NCBI GenBank assembly: GCA_016841965.1
Contig: JAEANN010000015.1
Location: 39,419 to 103,418, forward strand
Direction of reading: 5' to 3'
DNA length: 64,000 nt
Source of the DNA: Candidatus Roseilinea mizusawaensis
GTDB taxonomy: Bacteria > Chloroflexota > Anaerolineae > J036 > Brachytrichaceae
Shown: piece after piece, positions 43,247 through 52,986 of the stretch
Layout: every line of letters begins with the position of its first letter
Numbering within the stretch: the stretch's first letter is position 1
The notes under the pieces: model-generated
Database searches by the model: none
What the model saw: only the letters and a program-made list of their open reading frames with translations
What the model was told of the DNA's origin: nothing
Program-made: the position numbers and the translations under genes

Positions 43247-44166
43247 AACACATCATGTCACGCATTCGCATTGTTCATCATGATCGCGCCGGCAACGGCA
43301 GCCGGCTGAAAGTCAGCCTTCCCGACGACTATACCGAATTGGCCCGACGCGCTGACGCCACCATCCGCGAGTTGGCGGCGGCGCACCCCCGCACAGCGCG
43401 CTTGTACGATTTGCTGGTCAGCGACCCACGCATGAGCGCGCACTGGAATCTGTCGAACTACACCACAGTCGGCAAGCTCAACTACAACGATCACGGCCCC
43501 ATTCACGCCCGCGTGGTCACCGCCGCCACCATGCAGATGATGACCTTGTTAACGGAGGCGAACGTGCCGATGGATGTAGTTGTTTCCGGCGCCGGCGAAG
43601 TGGACGACAGTTTCCTGGTTACGCTGGGTGGGATCATGCTGCATGACATTGGCAACTCCGTGCATCGCTCTGGCCATGAAATGGTGGGCATGCTGCTGGC
43701 GCAGCCTATTCTAGAAGACTATCTACCTTTGTTGTACGACGACCGGGAGCAACAGCAACTGATCCACAATTTCATTCTGTCGGCCATTCACACCCACGAT
43801 GTCAATCCCGCGCCGTTGTTCATGGAAGGCGCAGTAGTGGCTGTGGCCGACGGCAGCGACATGACCAAAGGTCGCGCGCGCATGCCGTTCGACCTGGGCA
43901 AAGTGGATATCCACGCTGTGTCGGCGCTGGCAATTGAGGAAGTGAACATTCGGCGCGGCGAGGAGACGCCGGTCGAGATCGAAGTGCTGATGAGCAACTC
44001 GGCCGGGATCTTCCAGGTGGAAGAAACACTGGTGCGCAAGTTGCTGGTGACGCCGTTGCGGGCCTACATCACGGTGAAGGCCAGCACCATCGAGCCGGAC
44101 AAAGATTGCGACAAGCGCATCCTGCACAGCGTTGTGCTCAAGAATGGCCGGCTGACTCCCCTATGA
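43243..44166 (+). CDS. HD-domain phosphohydrolase
   Basis: 307 residues. HD-superfamily metal ligands are seen in YNDHGPIHARVVTAATMQMM, IMLHDIGNSVHRSGHEMVGM, SAIHTHDVNPAPLF and VVAVADGSDMTKGRARMPF. The C-terminal 80 residues form an extra alpha/beta domain. The arrangement resembles archaeal HD hydrolases of unknown substrate. The start is a GTG overlapping the preceding stop; an ATG at 43255 would shorten it by four residues. Confidence 0.85.
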   Translation: MKHIMSRIRIVHHDRAGNGSRLKVSLPDDYTELARRADATIRELAAAHPRTARLYDLLVSDPRMSAHWNLSNYTTVGKLNYNDHGPIHARVVTAATMQMMTLLTEANVPMDVVVSGAGEVDDSFLVTLGGIMLHDIGNSVHRSGHEMVGMLLAQPILEDYLPLLYDDREQQQLIHNFILSAIHTHDVNPAPLFMEGAVVAVADGSDMTKGRARMPFDLGKVDIHAVSALAIEEVNIRRGEETPVEIEVLMSNSAGIFQVEETLVRKLLVTPLRAYITVKASTIEPDKDCDKRILHSVVLKNGRLTPL

Positions 44167-44190
44167 TGAGCGAGTGAGCGAGTGAGCGAC
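44167..44190. repeat. Three-unit 8-bp tandem repeat
   Basis: TGAGCGAG, TGAGCGAG and TGAGCGAC follow the HD-gene stop codon without a gap. A small stem (ATTGGC 44192-44197 with GCCAAT 44204-44209) comes next, between the convergent HD and M42 genes. The period is 8, so this differs from the heptad arrays. Confidence 0.65.
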
Positions 44191-44228
44191 GATTGGCAGA
44201 TGAGCCAATGGCTCAATTTCCCAGTGGC

Positions 44229-45263
44229 TCAATCCTGCAAATCGATCGGCTTGCTGAGGATGGCAGCCAGTAAATCCACGCAGGCCTGAACATCCTTGAC
44301 GTCCACCATTTCACTGATGGAGTGGACATAGCGCGTGGGGATGGAGATACAGCCGGCCGGCACGCCCTCATGCGCCATTTGAATCGCTGCCGTGTCTGTC
44401 CCGCCGGCAGTCAGCACTTCGAGCTGATACGGAATACGCGCTTCCTTTGCCCGCGCTACCATCAGCGCGCGTAGACGGGGATCGGCGATCACGGAGGAAT
44501 CCTGCACCTTGATGGCGGCGCCTTTGCCGAGCGCGACTGACATCGGGACGGCTTCGGGGAAATCGCCGGTGAGCGTCACATCCACCGCAATGCCAATATC
44601 AGGATTGATGGCATAGGCTGAAGTGCGCGCGCCGCGCAAGCCAACTTCTTCCTGTACGCTGAAGACGGCGTAGATGTCGTGCGGTGTGCGTTTAAGCCGG
44701 CGCAGCGCCTGGATAACCACTGCGCAGCCGATGCGGTCATCCATGCTTTTGGCAATCAGCCGGTCGCCCTGCTGCGCCAACGTGCCGGCCAGCGCACCCA
44801 TATCGCCCACTTTCACCGGCGCCGACGCAGCATCGGTCGCTCCGACATCGATGAAGAGGTCGGTCATTTTTGGCAGGCTATCGGCCGCCAGAATGCCTTT
44901 CTCGACTTGAATTGTGCCGATTGCGCCATTCTCGAACACGACTCGATTGCCAAGCAGAGAGAGCGGGCGCAAACCGCCCACAGCGGCGAAGCGAACGAAT
45001 CCTTTTTCTTCAATGTGCGAGACGACGAAACCGATCTCGTCCATGTGGGCAGAAAGCATAACGCGCAAGGGGGGGGCGCCGGCAGGCAGCTTGACCGTCG
45101 CCCGCTTGAGCGCAATCAGATTGCCCATGCGGTCTGTGCGCGTTTCATCGACAAGGCCGGCCAGATGCTGCTCAATGACGGCGCGAATGCGCCCCTCACG
45201 GCCCGGCGGCCCCCACGCCTCAACCAGCGATTGAATGAGCTGAATGTCCATATCGATGTCCAT
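44229..45263 (-). CDS. M42-family metallopeptidase
   Basis: 344 residues. Metal and catalytic residues are in VMLSAHMDEIGFVVSHIEEK (His), AKSMDDRIGCAVVIQALRRL (Asp), FSVQEEVGLRGARTSAYAIN (Glu-Glu), VDVTLTGDFPEA (Asp) and PTRYVHSISEMVDVKD (His). These dodecameric, tetrahedral aminopeptidases trim short peptides in the cytoplasm. A peptide ABC importer at the right end of the window could supply substrates. Confidence 0.93.
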   Translation of the reverse strand: MDIDMDIQLIQSLVEAWGPPGREGRIRAVIEQHLAGLVDETRTDRMGNLIALKRATVKLPAGAPPLRVMLSAHMDEIGFVVSHIEEKGFVRFAAVGGLRPLSLLGNRVVFENGAIGTIQVEKGILAADSLPKMTDLFIDVGATDAASAPVKVGDMGALAGTLAQQGDRLIAKSMDDRIGCAVVIQALRRLKRTPHDIYAVFSVQEEVGLRGARTSAYAINPDIGIAVDVTLTGDFPEAVPMSVALGKGAAIKVQDSSVIADPRLRALMVARAKEARIPYQLEVLTAGGTDTAAIQMAHEGVPAGCISIPTRYVHSISEMVDVKDVQACVDLLAAILSKPIDLQD

Positions 45264-45287
45264 AGGCCGTGATGATACTCCAGCAGA

Positions 45288-46193
45288 TCAGGGGTGATAG
45301 TCGACGGCGATCGGTTGCGTCCACGCCATACGGCTGCCCACGCCAAAACATTCGATGCGCACGTACTTGATGCTTTCTGCGACATCAGGGGTGTTTGGGA
45401 CAGTCCAGCTTGCCTGCGAGGACTCTTCGGTGTGCGCGACAACGCCCCAGCGCGTCACGAAGCGAATGCACTCAGCATTTGCTGCTGTCACGTGCAGCGT
45501 TGGGCCGTCCACGCGAATTGTGTCGATGGTGACGCCGGTGGAAGCGTAGAAACGGCCGGCGCGCAGCGCCTCCAGAATGCCGGCGACGGTGGGCGGCGCA
45601 TTCGAGTTCCACTGCACCCTATTCCAGGCGCGTCCGTCGTCTGCAGGCGTGTGCGAATCGTCGTTGGCAAATCCCCACAACCATTTGTCATGCGAGAGCA
45701 GCCGATCCCATCGATCGGTGGCCAGCGCCGCGCCTTCTAGTCGATCGATCACGGCGTTGTAGATTTCGATGCCCGTTGCACCATTCAAGGACTGCATCAA
45801 CTCCTGGGGGAAGTGGTTGAAATGCCACTGCCAGTTGGGGTGGTTGAACACAGCCAACCCACCTTTTGCTGCGATGAAGTCAAGCACACGCTGACGGTCA
45901 ACCGCCGGCTCCTGCGCAGCTTCGAGGCCGAGCTGCAAAATGTGCGGGCCACGCGCGGTCACTTCGACGCCGGGCAACAGAATCAGGCGCGTTGCGGCTT
46001 GATAGTCGCGGGCCGGCGCGAAAACGTCGTGATCGGTTAAGGCAAGAAAGTCATAACCCAACTGCTCGTAAGCAGCGATGACTTGCTCTGGCGGGCGCGA
46101 ACCATCGCTGATAGTCGTGTGGGTGTGCAGGTTGCCGCGCAGCCACCTCAGGCAATCGTTCAGGTAGGGAGACTTCAGCACAATATGAGCCAT
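45288..46193 (-). CDS. PHP-domain metal-dependent phosphoesterase
   Basis: 301 residues. Trinuclear-site motifs are LRGNLHTHTTISDGSRPPEQ, YDFLALTDHDVFAP, GLAVFNHPNWQW and WGFANDDSHTPAD. The last 70 residues are a beta-rich tail (TGVTIDTIRVDGPTLHVTAA). It resembles PHP proteins that hydrolyse small phosphoesters; no polymerase domain is attached. The AT-rich leader (AAAATATT directly before the ATG) lacks a ribosome-binding site. Confidence 0.88.
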   Translation of the reverse strand: MAHIVLKSPYLNDCLRWLRGNLHTHTTISDGSRPPEQVIAAYEQLGYDFLALTDHDVFAPARDYQAATRLILLPGVEVTARGPHILQLGLEAAQEPAVDRQRVLDFIAAKGGLAVFNHPNWQWHFNHFPQELMQSLNGATGIEIYNAVIDRLEGAALATDRWDRLLSHDKWLWGFANDDSHTPADDGRAWNRVQWNSNAPPTVAGILEALRAGRFYASTGVTIDTIRVDGPTLHVTAANAECIRFVTRWGVVAHTEESSQASWTVPNTPDVAESIKYVRIECFGVGSRMAWTQPIAVDYHP

Positions 46194-46304
46194 AATATTT
46201 TAAGGTCTTATTAGGATGACAATCACCTGCTGCTATATGTGAACCCTTGGCTAAAGACAGGTGCGTGACAAACACGACACTGGCGCCGCGCCGACGCCAG
46301 CCGG

Positions 46305-46598
46305 CTAGTGACGAAGCCACCAACTGTCGGTCACCAGACATATGCCGCCACGTCTTTGCAAAATGGGCCGAATAACAGCCACCAGCGCCTCGATCTGTTC
46401 AGGCTCGCAGGTAGTGATGAGATAACTATTTTGAAACGCCCCGCTAGGATCATCGCCCCGCCGCATGCCACGCTCGCCGCGCCCCACGACACTGTCGATG
46501 AGCGTGTAACCAGAGACTCCTTGTTGCTCTAGCACGCGAATCACATGAGTCATTTCGACGCTGTCGGTAATGATCTCAACGCGCTTGATTGGACGCAT
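46305..46598 (-). CDS. PII-like regulator of the bicarbonate transporter, SbtB-like
   Basis: 97 residues with the PII ferredoxin-like fold: RVEIITDSVEMTHVIRVLEQ, the T-loop region SVVGRGERGMRRGDDPSG, and the closing ILQRRGGICLVTDSWWL. It starts six bases after the transporter stop. In cyanobacteria SbtB binds SbtA and senses adenine nucleotides such as cAMP and AMP. Here the T-loop is short and no C-terminal disulfide loop is present. The function is assigned mainly from its partner gene. Confidence 0.8.
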   Translation of the reverse strand: MRPIKRVEIITDSVEMTHVIRVLEQQGVSGYTLIDSVVGRGERGMRRGDDPSGAFQNSYLITTCEPEQIEALVAVIRPILQRRGGICLVTDSWWLRH

Positions 46599-46604
46599 AG
46601 CATC

Positions 46605-47582
46605 TCACCACAGGGATTGAATGGCGCTCATGTAAAGCGGAATACCCACCGTGACATTAAGGGGAAAAGTCACTCCCAAAGCGAGCGTGACATAGATAGC
46701 GGGATCAGCTTCTGGCACAGCATGACGCATCGCGGCAGGGGCAGCAATATACGAGGCGCTGGCGCACAACACCACAAACAACAAGGCGTCGCCAGACGTC
46801 AAGCTAATCAAGCGGGCCACGATAAGGCCTATAGCGGCATTGACAAGCGGCAAACCAATTGCAAATGCAACCAGCGACAGACCCAAGCGCCTGAGCACAT
46901 CCGCGCGGCGAGCAGCTACCATGCCCATGTCTAGCAGAAACAGACTGAGAGCGCCATAGAAAATACCTTCGGTGAACGGCTTGAGTGTTTCAGCAGCGCG
47001 CGGAGCAGCTAATAGCCCAATCGCCAGACTGCCTAGCAGCAGCAGCACCGAACCATTGGTCAAGGATTCATGCAGCAGTTTGGCGATTGACATACCGGCG
47101 GCATTTTGCGAGGGGCGCTCGCCCAAACGGGCGAGAAAAAGCCCGGTGATAATGGCAGGCCATTCCATCAAGGCCAAGCCGGCCACCATGAAACCGCTAT
47201 AACCGTGGCCGATCTGATCCAAAAAGGCGCTAGCAGTGATGAACGTCACGGCGCTAACCGAGGCATAGGTGGCTGCCAGAGCAGCGGCATTTGGTTGGTC
47301 GAGCTTGCGGCGCAACAACCAGAACATGTACAGCGGCATCACGGCTGAGAGCGCGCTGGCTATGGCCAGCGCCCATAGCGCCTGCTCATTTGCGCTCTGT
47401 CTGAGCACCACCCCGCCTTTGAAGCCAATTGCAAGCAACAAATACAAAGACAACAAGCGTGGAATTGGCTGTGGCAGATCAAGATCAGATCGGACGGTCA
47501 CGGCCAGTGCGCCCAGCAAAAAAAACAGAACCGGCGGATTGAACAGATTCGCAATAACCAGTTCCGGCATACCTTCACTCAC
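46605..47582 (-). CDS. Sodium-dependent bicarbonate transporter, SbtA family
   Basis: 325 residues, about ten helices in two inverted halves. Family sequence includes [60 protein letters not shown] and [20 protein letters not shown]. SbtA imports bicarbonate with sodium. I use the GTG at 47582, which overlaps the upstream stop; an ATG at 47570 is possible. It is paired with an SbtB-like gene, as in cyanobacteria. Confidence 0.88.
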   Translation of the reverse strand: MSEGMPELVIANLFNPPVLFFLLGALAVTVRSDLDLPQPIPRLLSLYLLLAIGFKGGVVLRQSANEQALWALAIASALSAVMPLYMFWLLRRKLDQPNAAALAATYASVSAVTFITASAFLDQIGHGYSGFMVAGLALMEWPAIITGLFLARLGERPSQNAAGMSIAKLLHESLTNGSVLLLLGSLAIGLLAAPRAAETLKPFTEGIFYGALSLFLLDMGMVAARRADVLRRLGLSLVAFAIGLPLVNAAIGLIVARLISLTSGDALLFVVLCASASYIAAPAAMRHAVPEADPAIYVTLALGVTFPLNVTVGIPLYMSAIQSLW

Positions 47583-47994
47583 CGATGATCTTCACAAGAA
47601 CGCGCTTGCGCCGGCGTCCATCAAACTCGCCATAGAAGATCTGCTCCCAGGGGCCAAAGTCAAGCCGGCCGGCGGTGATAGCGACCACCACTTCGCGACC
47701 CATGATCTGGCGCTTCATGTGCGCATCGGCATTGTCTTCGCCAGTGTCGTTGTGCCGATATTGCGAGACTGGCTCATGCGGGGCCAGTTTCTCCAGCCAG
47801 CGGTCGTAGTCGTGGTGCAGGCCGCTCTCGTCATCGTTGATGAAGACCGAACTGGTGATGTGCATTGCGTTCACCAACACGAGGCCTTCCTTCACGCCGC
47901 TCTCTTGAAGACATTGCTCCACCTGCCCAGTGATGTTCACGAACGCGCGTCGGGCAGGAACGTTGAACCAGAGTTCTTTGCGGTAGCTTTTCAT
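47575..47994 (-). CDS. YjbQ/UPF0047 family protein
   Basis: 139 residues, the normal size of the family. Characteristic stretches are [56 protein letters not shown] and [20 protein letters not shown]. Members have weak thiamine-phosphate synthase activity, and their true role is unsettled. I chose the ATG at 47994 because residues upstream of it are not conserved-looking and overlap the Hyi gene region. Confidence 0.88.
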   Translation of the reverse strand: MKSYRKELWFNVPARRAFVNITGQVEQCLQESGVKEGLVLVNAMHITSSVFINDDESGLHHDYDRWLEKLAPHEPVSQYRHNDTGEDNADAHMKRQIMGREVVVAITAGRLDFGPWEQIFYGEFDGRRRKRVLVKIIGE

Positions 47995-48065
47995 GGGCGC
48001 TATTATCGCCAGCGGCCCGAAGACTTGCGCAACATCGGCAAGCCCAGCAGCCGGCCTGCCCGATA

Positions 48066-48842
48066 CTACACATTCACATTGCACGTCTGATAAGCAGCGC
48101 GCAACGCAGCCACCGGATCGCCTTTGGGCACAAACTCCTGGCCAACGTAACCCGCATAACTGGTAGCGGCAATGGCGCGCATGACGCCGGGATAGTTCAG
48201 CTCCTGCTCATCGTCCAGGTCATGGCGGCCCGGATTGCCGGCAGTGTGAATGTGGCCGATCAGGTCGATGTGATCGCGCAGCGTGCGAATGACGTCGCCC
48301 TCCATGATCTGCATGTGATAGATGTCGTAGAGCAGCTTGACCCTGGGTGAGCCAACTGCGCGGATGACCTGCGCACCCCAGGCCGTGTGGTCGCACTGGT
48401 AATCCTTGTGATCAACTTTGGAATTCAACAATTCCAACACCAGTGTGACGCCCTTGGCCTCGGCAGCCGGCGCAATGCGGCGCAACCCTTCGGCAGTGTT
48501 GATAGCGCCGGCGTCATCGTCCAGGCCATTGCGATTGCCGGAGAAGCAGATCAGGTTCGGGATCTGGTAGTGAACGGCCAGTTCCAGCATCTGATTGATC
48601 TCATCTTCGATGCGACTGTGGTTCTCACGCCGGTTGAGGCCATCCTCCAGTGAGGTATGGCCGCCATGGCTGGCAATGATCAGCCCCACAGCGCGGGCGG
48701 TGTCCCACAGATCGCGCGGCAGCAGCTCAACTGCCGCGTAGCCGATAGCCTTGGCTGCCTGCATCAATTGGCGCGCATCCTGACCCTGCCGGTGAAAGCT
48801 CCACCACGAGAAGGATTGTTTGATTTTGCCCATGCCGATCAC
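48066..48842 (-). CDS. Hydroxypyruvate isomerase-like TIM-barrel protein
   Basis: About 258 residues. It follows the Hyi pattern: [54 protein letters not shown] (Glu and His of the metal site), [20 protein letters not shown] and [20 protein letters not shown]. The GTG at 48842 is preferred because AAAAGGA sits about nine bases upstream; an ATG at 48833 would be too far from it. It interconverts hydroxypyruvate and tartronate semialdehyde or a related sugar. Confidence 0.88.
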   Translation of the reverse strand: MIGMGKIKQSFSWWSFHRQGQDARQLMQAAKAIGYAAVELLPRDLWDTARAVGLIIASHGGHTSLEDGLNRRENHSRIEDEINQMLELAVHYQIPNLICFSGNRNGLDDDAGAINTAEGLRRIAPAAEAKGVTLVLELLNSKVDHKDYQCDHTAWGAQVIRAVGSPRVKLLYDIYHMQIMEGDVIRTLRDHIDLIGHIHTAGNPGRHDLDDEQELNYPGVMRAIAATSYAGYVGQEFVPKGDPVAALRAAYQTCNVNV

Positions 48843-48936
48843 GTGTAATGTCCTTTTAGGGTAGCGAAAACAAAGCCGGCGTGCAGCGCTGGCACGCACC
48901 GCACGCCGTCCGGGGGCAATCGTCAATCCCGAAGTG

Positions 48937-49500
48937 TCACGCCTTCCATTTGATGCTGCACCCGACGCTGGGCTTCTGAACCGGATTCACCGGCTGACAG
49001 CTCAAAATCGCGTCGAGCGCGGCGCGCGCATCGGCAGCCGTGGCCGGACGGCCGCCTTTCGGGCGGGTATCGTCCAACTGGCCGCGATAGGCCAGTTTCA
49101 TCTGGCCATCGAAGATGAATGTGTCGGGCGTGCACACGGCGCCATAGCTGCGCGCAACTTCTTGGGTCTCGTCGAACAGATAGGGGAATGGATAGCCAAC
49201 GCGCTGCGCCTCGGCACGCATCTTATCCGGCGCGTCTTCGGGGTATTGCACGGGATCATTCGCGCTGATGGCGACAAACGAGACGCCTCTGGGCATGTAA
49301 TCGTTCGCCAGATCAACCAGCGCGCGATCGACATGCTTGACATACGGACAATGGTTGCAGATAAAGAGGATGACTGTGGCCTGCTTGGATTGCACATCGG
49401 CCAAGTGGATAAGTTTACCCGATACAACGTCCATCAACGCAAAATCGGGCGCCGGGGCGCCCAGCGTAAGCGCAGCCGCATTTTCAGAAGTCGTCGGCAT
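48937..49500 (-). CDS. Thioredoxin-fold protein (AhpC/TSA-like)
   Basis: 187 residues. The redox motif is ILFICNHCPYVKHVDRALVD (CNHC), in the place of the thioredoxin CxxC. The following SFVAISANDPVQYPEDAPDK and SYGAVCTPDTFIFDG segments match the family often annotated as thioredoxin or redoxin. No signal peptide is visible. Substrate and partner are unknown. Confidence 0.87.
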   Translation of the reverse strand: MPTTSENAAALTLGAPAPDFALMDVVSGKLIHLADVQSKQATVILFICNHCPYVKHVDRALVDLANDYMPRGVSFVAISANDPVQYPEDAPDKMRAEAQRVGYPFPYLFDETQEVARSYGAVCTPDTFIFDGQMKLAYRGQLDDTRPKGGRPATAADARAALDAILSCQPVNPVQKPSVGCSIKWKA

Positions 49501-49555
49501 CTCTACACCTCCAGGTCAAAATCTGCTATAGCCTACAGCGAATCATACCAACTGC

Positions 49556-50575
49556 TCAACTGAGCGCGCCAGCCCAGCGCAGCGCAGGATCGGTGTCATC
49601 AGCGCTTGGCTCGATGAGACCTTGCGTCAGCCAGTCCTGACCGCGCTGCCACGCAGCAACAGCTTCGTCCTCAAGAATAGGCCGGAAACGCAGAAGGTCG
49701 CCGGGCAGCAACTGCGCCGCCAGCGGCAGGTCGGCCCGAATAACAACGCCGGCAATGGGATAGCCGCCGGTGGTCTGAGCGTCGGCCATCAGCAGGATGG
49801 GCCGGCCATCGGGCGGGACTTGTAGCGCGCCCATGACCACGCCGAGCGAGGGCGGACTGGCCAACTGCGCCTGAACCAGCTTCGGCCCATCCAGACGGTA
49901 ACCGATGCGGTTGGATTGCTGACCGACCCGCCAGGGCGCGTTGTACAGCGCAGCGAGCGAGTGTGGGGTGAAGCGATCGATGTGCGGCCCCGGCAGCAGA
50001 CGCAGGATCGGTTGAGAGCGATAGGCCGGACGCATCTCTTCGCGCCATACATATCCCGCCAGGTGGTCAAGGGCAATCGCAGTCGCCGCGTCGATCACAC
50101 CGCCGGCGATACGGTCGCCGGCAGTCAGGGCGCGCCCTTGCAAGCCGCCAAATCCACCGGCCAGATCGGTGCTGCGCGATCCTAAAATGACAGGGACATC
50201 CACGCCGCCGGCCAACGCCAGATACGCCCGCGCGCCCCAGTCAAAACGACGCGCCTGAAACGTCAGGCGCGCGCCCGGCTGCGCGAAAAAGGAAGTCCAC
50301 AAGGGAGCGGGGCGTGCATCGAGCAGGGGATTGAAGTGAGCGCCGGTAATGGCCAGAACGGCGGGGGACAGAACAACAAATGCGGCCCGGCCGGCTGTGA
50401 TTTCAAGCGCAGCAGCATCGGGGGGGTTGCCGACCAAGCGGTTGGCGGCCTGCAGCGCAAAGGTATCCATCGCCCCGCTGGCCGGCACACCGTGCCGCAC
50501 AGCGTTGGGCCGGCCCAAATCTTGAATGGTGGTCAGCAGACCGGGGGTGATGACTTCAAGCAGGGGCGCGCTCAC
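49556..50575 (-). CDS. pxpC: 5-oxoprolinase subunit C / biotin-dependent carboxyltransferase-like
   Basis: 339 residues from a GTG at 50575 (SAPLLEVITPGLLTTIQDLG). The family blocks NAVRHGVPASGAMDTFALQA, AYLALAGGVDVPVILGSRST and SNRIGYRLDGPKL are all present, as in KipA/PxpC. In other bacteria PxpC works with PxpA and PxpB to open 5-oxoproline with ATP. Neither partner is adjacent, so they are encoded elsewhere or the protein acts differently. Confidence 0.87.
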   Translation of the reverse strand: MSAPLLEVITPGLLTTIQDLGRPNAVRHGVPASGAMDTFALQAANRLVGNPPDAAALEITAGRAAFVVLSPAVLAITGAHFNPLLDARPAPLWTSFFAQPGARLTFQARRFDWGARAYLALAGGVDVPVILGSRSTDLAGGFGGLQGRALTAGDRIAGGVIDAATAIALDHLAGYVWREEMRPAYRSQPILRLLPGPHIDRFTPHSLAALYNAPWRVGQQSNRIGYRLDGPKLVQAQLASPPSLGVVMGALQVPPDGRPILLMADAQTTGGYPIAGVVIRADLPLAAQLLPGDLLRFRPILEDEAVAAWQRGQDWLTQGLIEPSADDTDPALRWAGALS

Positions 50576-50649
50576 ACGACGGATTGTACTGCCGGCCGGC
50601 GCGCCCCCCGCCGGCCAACACGGACACACAAGGGTAACATCACTGTTGT

Positions 50650-51753
50650 ATGGCCAATCACTCTCCATCTGAAGCTGAAGCGCGCCAGACAGACCTGGCG
50701 GGTAATCTGGCCGGCTCTGCAACCATCACGCCGACGCGCCGGGGCAAACTCGCCGACGTGTTTGCTGTGTTCACCAGCCTGTATGGACTGGGAACCGCGC
50801 TGTTTCTGGCGCTCGATCTCGCCGCCGGCGAGGAGCTGCCGATCATAGGTTTGTTCAACACCATGCTGCCGGCGCTCTTGTTGCCGGCAATCGCGCTTGC
50901 CATTGCCTGGCTGGCAGCGCGGCGCTGGAAGCTGGCCTTGCTGATGGCGCCGGCCATGTTAGCCTTGTTGTCAGGCTATGGCCGATTGTTCGTGCCCCGG
51001 CCCAACCCCGCGCCGACCGCGCCGCAGGTGTCTGTGCTGACGTTCAATCTGCACGCCGAGCGCGTCGCACTGATGCCAATGGTCGCCGTGATCCGCGCCG
51101 CCAATGCAGATATCGTCGCGCTGCAAGAACTGAGTCCTGAAGCAGCCGCAACCTTCCGCGCCCAAATTGGCGATCTCTATCCATATCAGGCATTGCACCT
51201 GCACCCCAACAACCCAGTCATGGGACAAGGCGTGTTGAGCAAGCATCCGCTGCGCGACAGCGTGTACTGGCAGGTGGCCATGTGGCATCAGCGCGTCCTG
51301 GTAACTGTTGGCGACATCGACATCGCGCTCTATAACGTTCACCCACATATCCCGTTTGCGCGCAGACCGAACGGTCTAGCGTTCGACGCCACCCATCGAG
51401 GGCAAGACATCGCCGACATCCTGGCGCGGGCCGGCGGCGAAGGGATGCCGGTCATTCTGGCCGGTGACTTCAACATGACCGATCGCTGCGCGCACTACCG
51501 CTGGGTGACACAAAACTACCGCGACGCTTTTCGCGAAGTCGGCCGGGGATTTGGATTCACCTTCCCCGACTTCAGCAGCCCGACCGCCTTGCCGCGCGGC
51601 CTGCCCCGTGTTGCACTGCCCCTGCCGCTGCTCACACGCATCGACTATGTGTTTTATAGCGCACACTTCCAGGCCGCCGATGCGCTGGTATGGCCGTCCG
51701 CCGGCGGATCAGATCACCGCCCGGTGCTGGCGCGGCTGGCCTTCGTTCGCTGA
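50650..51753 (+). CDS. Membrane-bound EEP-family hydrolase
   Basis: 367 residues. About three N-terminal helices (residues 35-120; ADVFAVFTSLYGLGTALFLA, MLPALLLPAIALAIAWLAAR, LALLMAPAMLALLSGYGRLF) precede an EEP domain with VSVLTFNLHAERVAL (Asn), DIVALQELSPEAAA (Glu), PVILAGDFNMTDRCAHYRWV (Asp/Asn) and SDHRPVLARLAF (Asp/His). The catalytic domain probably lies outside the membrane, where it may hydrolyse nucleic acid or phospholipid-like substrates. Confidence 0.87.
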   Translation: MANHSPSEAEARQTDLAGNLAGSATITPTRRGKLADVFAVFTSLYGLGTALFLALDLAAGEELPIIGLFNTMLPALLLPAIALAIAWLAARRWKLALLMAPAMLALLSGYGRLFVPRPNPAPTAPQVSVLTFNLHAERVALMPMVAVIRAANADIVALQELSPEAAATFRAQIGDLYPYQALHLHPNNPVMGQGVLSKHPLRDSVYWQVAMWHQRVLVTVGDIDIALYNVHPHIPFARRPNGLAFDATHRGQDIADILARAGGEGMPVILAGDFNMTDRCAHYRWVTQNYRDAFREVGRGFGFTFPDFSSPTALPRGLPRVALPLPLLTRIDYVFYSAHFQAADALVWPSAGGSDHRPVLARLAFVR

Positions 51754-51888
51754 GCGCGGCCTGATATAGACATGGCCTGTGTGGAGCAGGAATGATTGTG
51801 CCACTTTGCACCCTGTGCACCTTGAGCGGAGGCTATTGCCGGAAATGCGCTGTGTATGATTGGCGGGGACACAAGATCAAAAGGTGCA

Positions 51889-52986
51889 ATGAGCAATCAA
51901 CCCACCACCCTGTTTGACCCATCCACATCCATGACGTTGGGCGCACACACGCGCCACGAGATCTTCAGCCAACCGGAAAGCTGGCAAGGGGCGGTCAACG
52001 CCGTGATGGCCAGCCGGGCCTTGCTGAGCGAGGGCTATCACCAGAACTCTGAGCGGCCCTTGCTGTTCGTGGCGTGCGGCTCGCCGTACTATCTGGGCCT
52101 CAGCGCCGCGTCGGTCTATCGCGCACTCACCGGCAAGGTTGCCTCTGCGGCGCCGGCGTCGGAAGTGTTGTTCAACTATGACAGCGTCGTTGCGCACGGC
52201 ACACCCCCGCTTGTGGTTGCCGTGAGCCGAAGCGGCGAGACAAGCGAGTTGCTGGCGGCCTGCCGCAAACTGCGCGCCGCCGGTAGCCCGATTGTGGCCA
52301 TCACCGTAGGGCAGCAATCGTCGTTGCACCGGCTGGCTGACCTGACCGTGACCCTTCCCGACGCAGACGAAAAGAGCGTAGCGCAAACACGCTCCTTCAG
52401 CGCGATGTTGATCGCTGCGTTGGGCGCTATCGCTGTGGCTGGGCGCGATGAAGCCGCGCTGGCCGGCTTGCAGCAGGCTGTGCGACAGGCCGCAGACTAC
52501 TTGGCGCGCATCGATCAACCCATGCGCGATCTGGTTGCGCGCGGTATTCGGCAGGTGTACTTCCTTGGCTCTGGCGCGCGCTATGGCCTGGCCAACGAAG
52601 GCGCACTGAAGATGAAGGAGATGTCGCTGACCACTGCCGAGCCATTCCATTTTCTGGAGTTCCGGCACGGGCCGCAGTCGATGGTAGATGAGCAGACACT
52701 GGTGGTTGGGCTGGTGTCGAAACATGCCACGCAACAGGAACTGCAAGTGCTGCGCGAGATGCGGGCGTTTGGCGGGCACGCGCTGGCCATTGGGCCGGCG
52801 CGCGCTGCCGACGCCGGCCACGATCTGATCCACGTTGATATCGATGGATCGCTGCCCGAAATTGCGACCCTGCCGTTCTACATGCCGCCAATGCATTTGC
52901 TGGCGTACTACCAGGCAATGCGCAAGGGGCTGGACTGCGACAGCCCGCGCAACCTGAAGCACTTCATCAATCTGCCGAATCTATGA
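51889..52986 (+). CDS. SIS-domain sugar-phosphate isomerase/deaminase
   Basis: 365 residues. Two SIS domains correspond to the isomerase half of GlmS: LLFVACGSPYYLGLSAASVY, VVAVSRSGETSELLAACRKL, then FLGSGARYGLANEGALKMKE and EPFHFLEFRHGPQSMVDEQT. There is no N-terminal glutaminase domain, so it resembles AgaS or FrlB-type deaminases acting on amino-sugar phosphates. The start at 51889 has AAAAGG upstream. The substrate is not predictable. Confidence 0.88.
   Translation: MSNQPTTLFDPSTSMTLGAHTRHEIFSQPESWQGAVNAVMASRALLSEGYHQNSERPLLFVACGSPYYLGLSAASVYRALTGKVASAAPASEVLFNYDSVVAHGTPPLVVAVSRSGETSELLAACRKLRAAGSPIVAITVGQQSSLHRLADLTVTLPDADEKSVAQTRSFSAMLIAALGAIAVAGRDEAALAGLQQAVRQAADYLARIDQPMRDLVARGIRQVYFLGSGARYGLANEGALKMKEMSLTTAEPFHFLEFRHGPQSMVDEQTLVVGLVSKHATQQELQVLREMRAFGGHALAIGPARAADAGHDLIHVDIDGSLPEIATLPFYMPPMHLLAYYQAMRKGLDCDSPRNLKHFINLPNL

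Noticed and set aside
44167..44190. Another heptanucleotide array
   Set aside because: The unit is 8 bases (TGAGCGAG), so it does not share the 7-base period of the other arrays.
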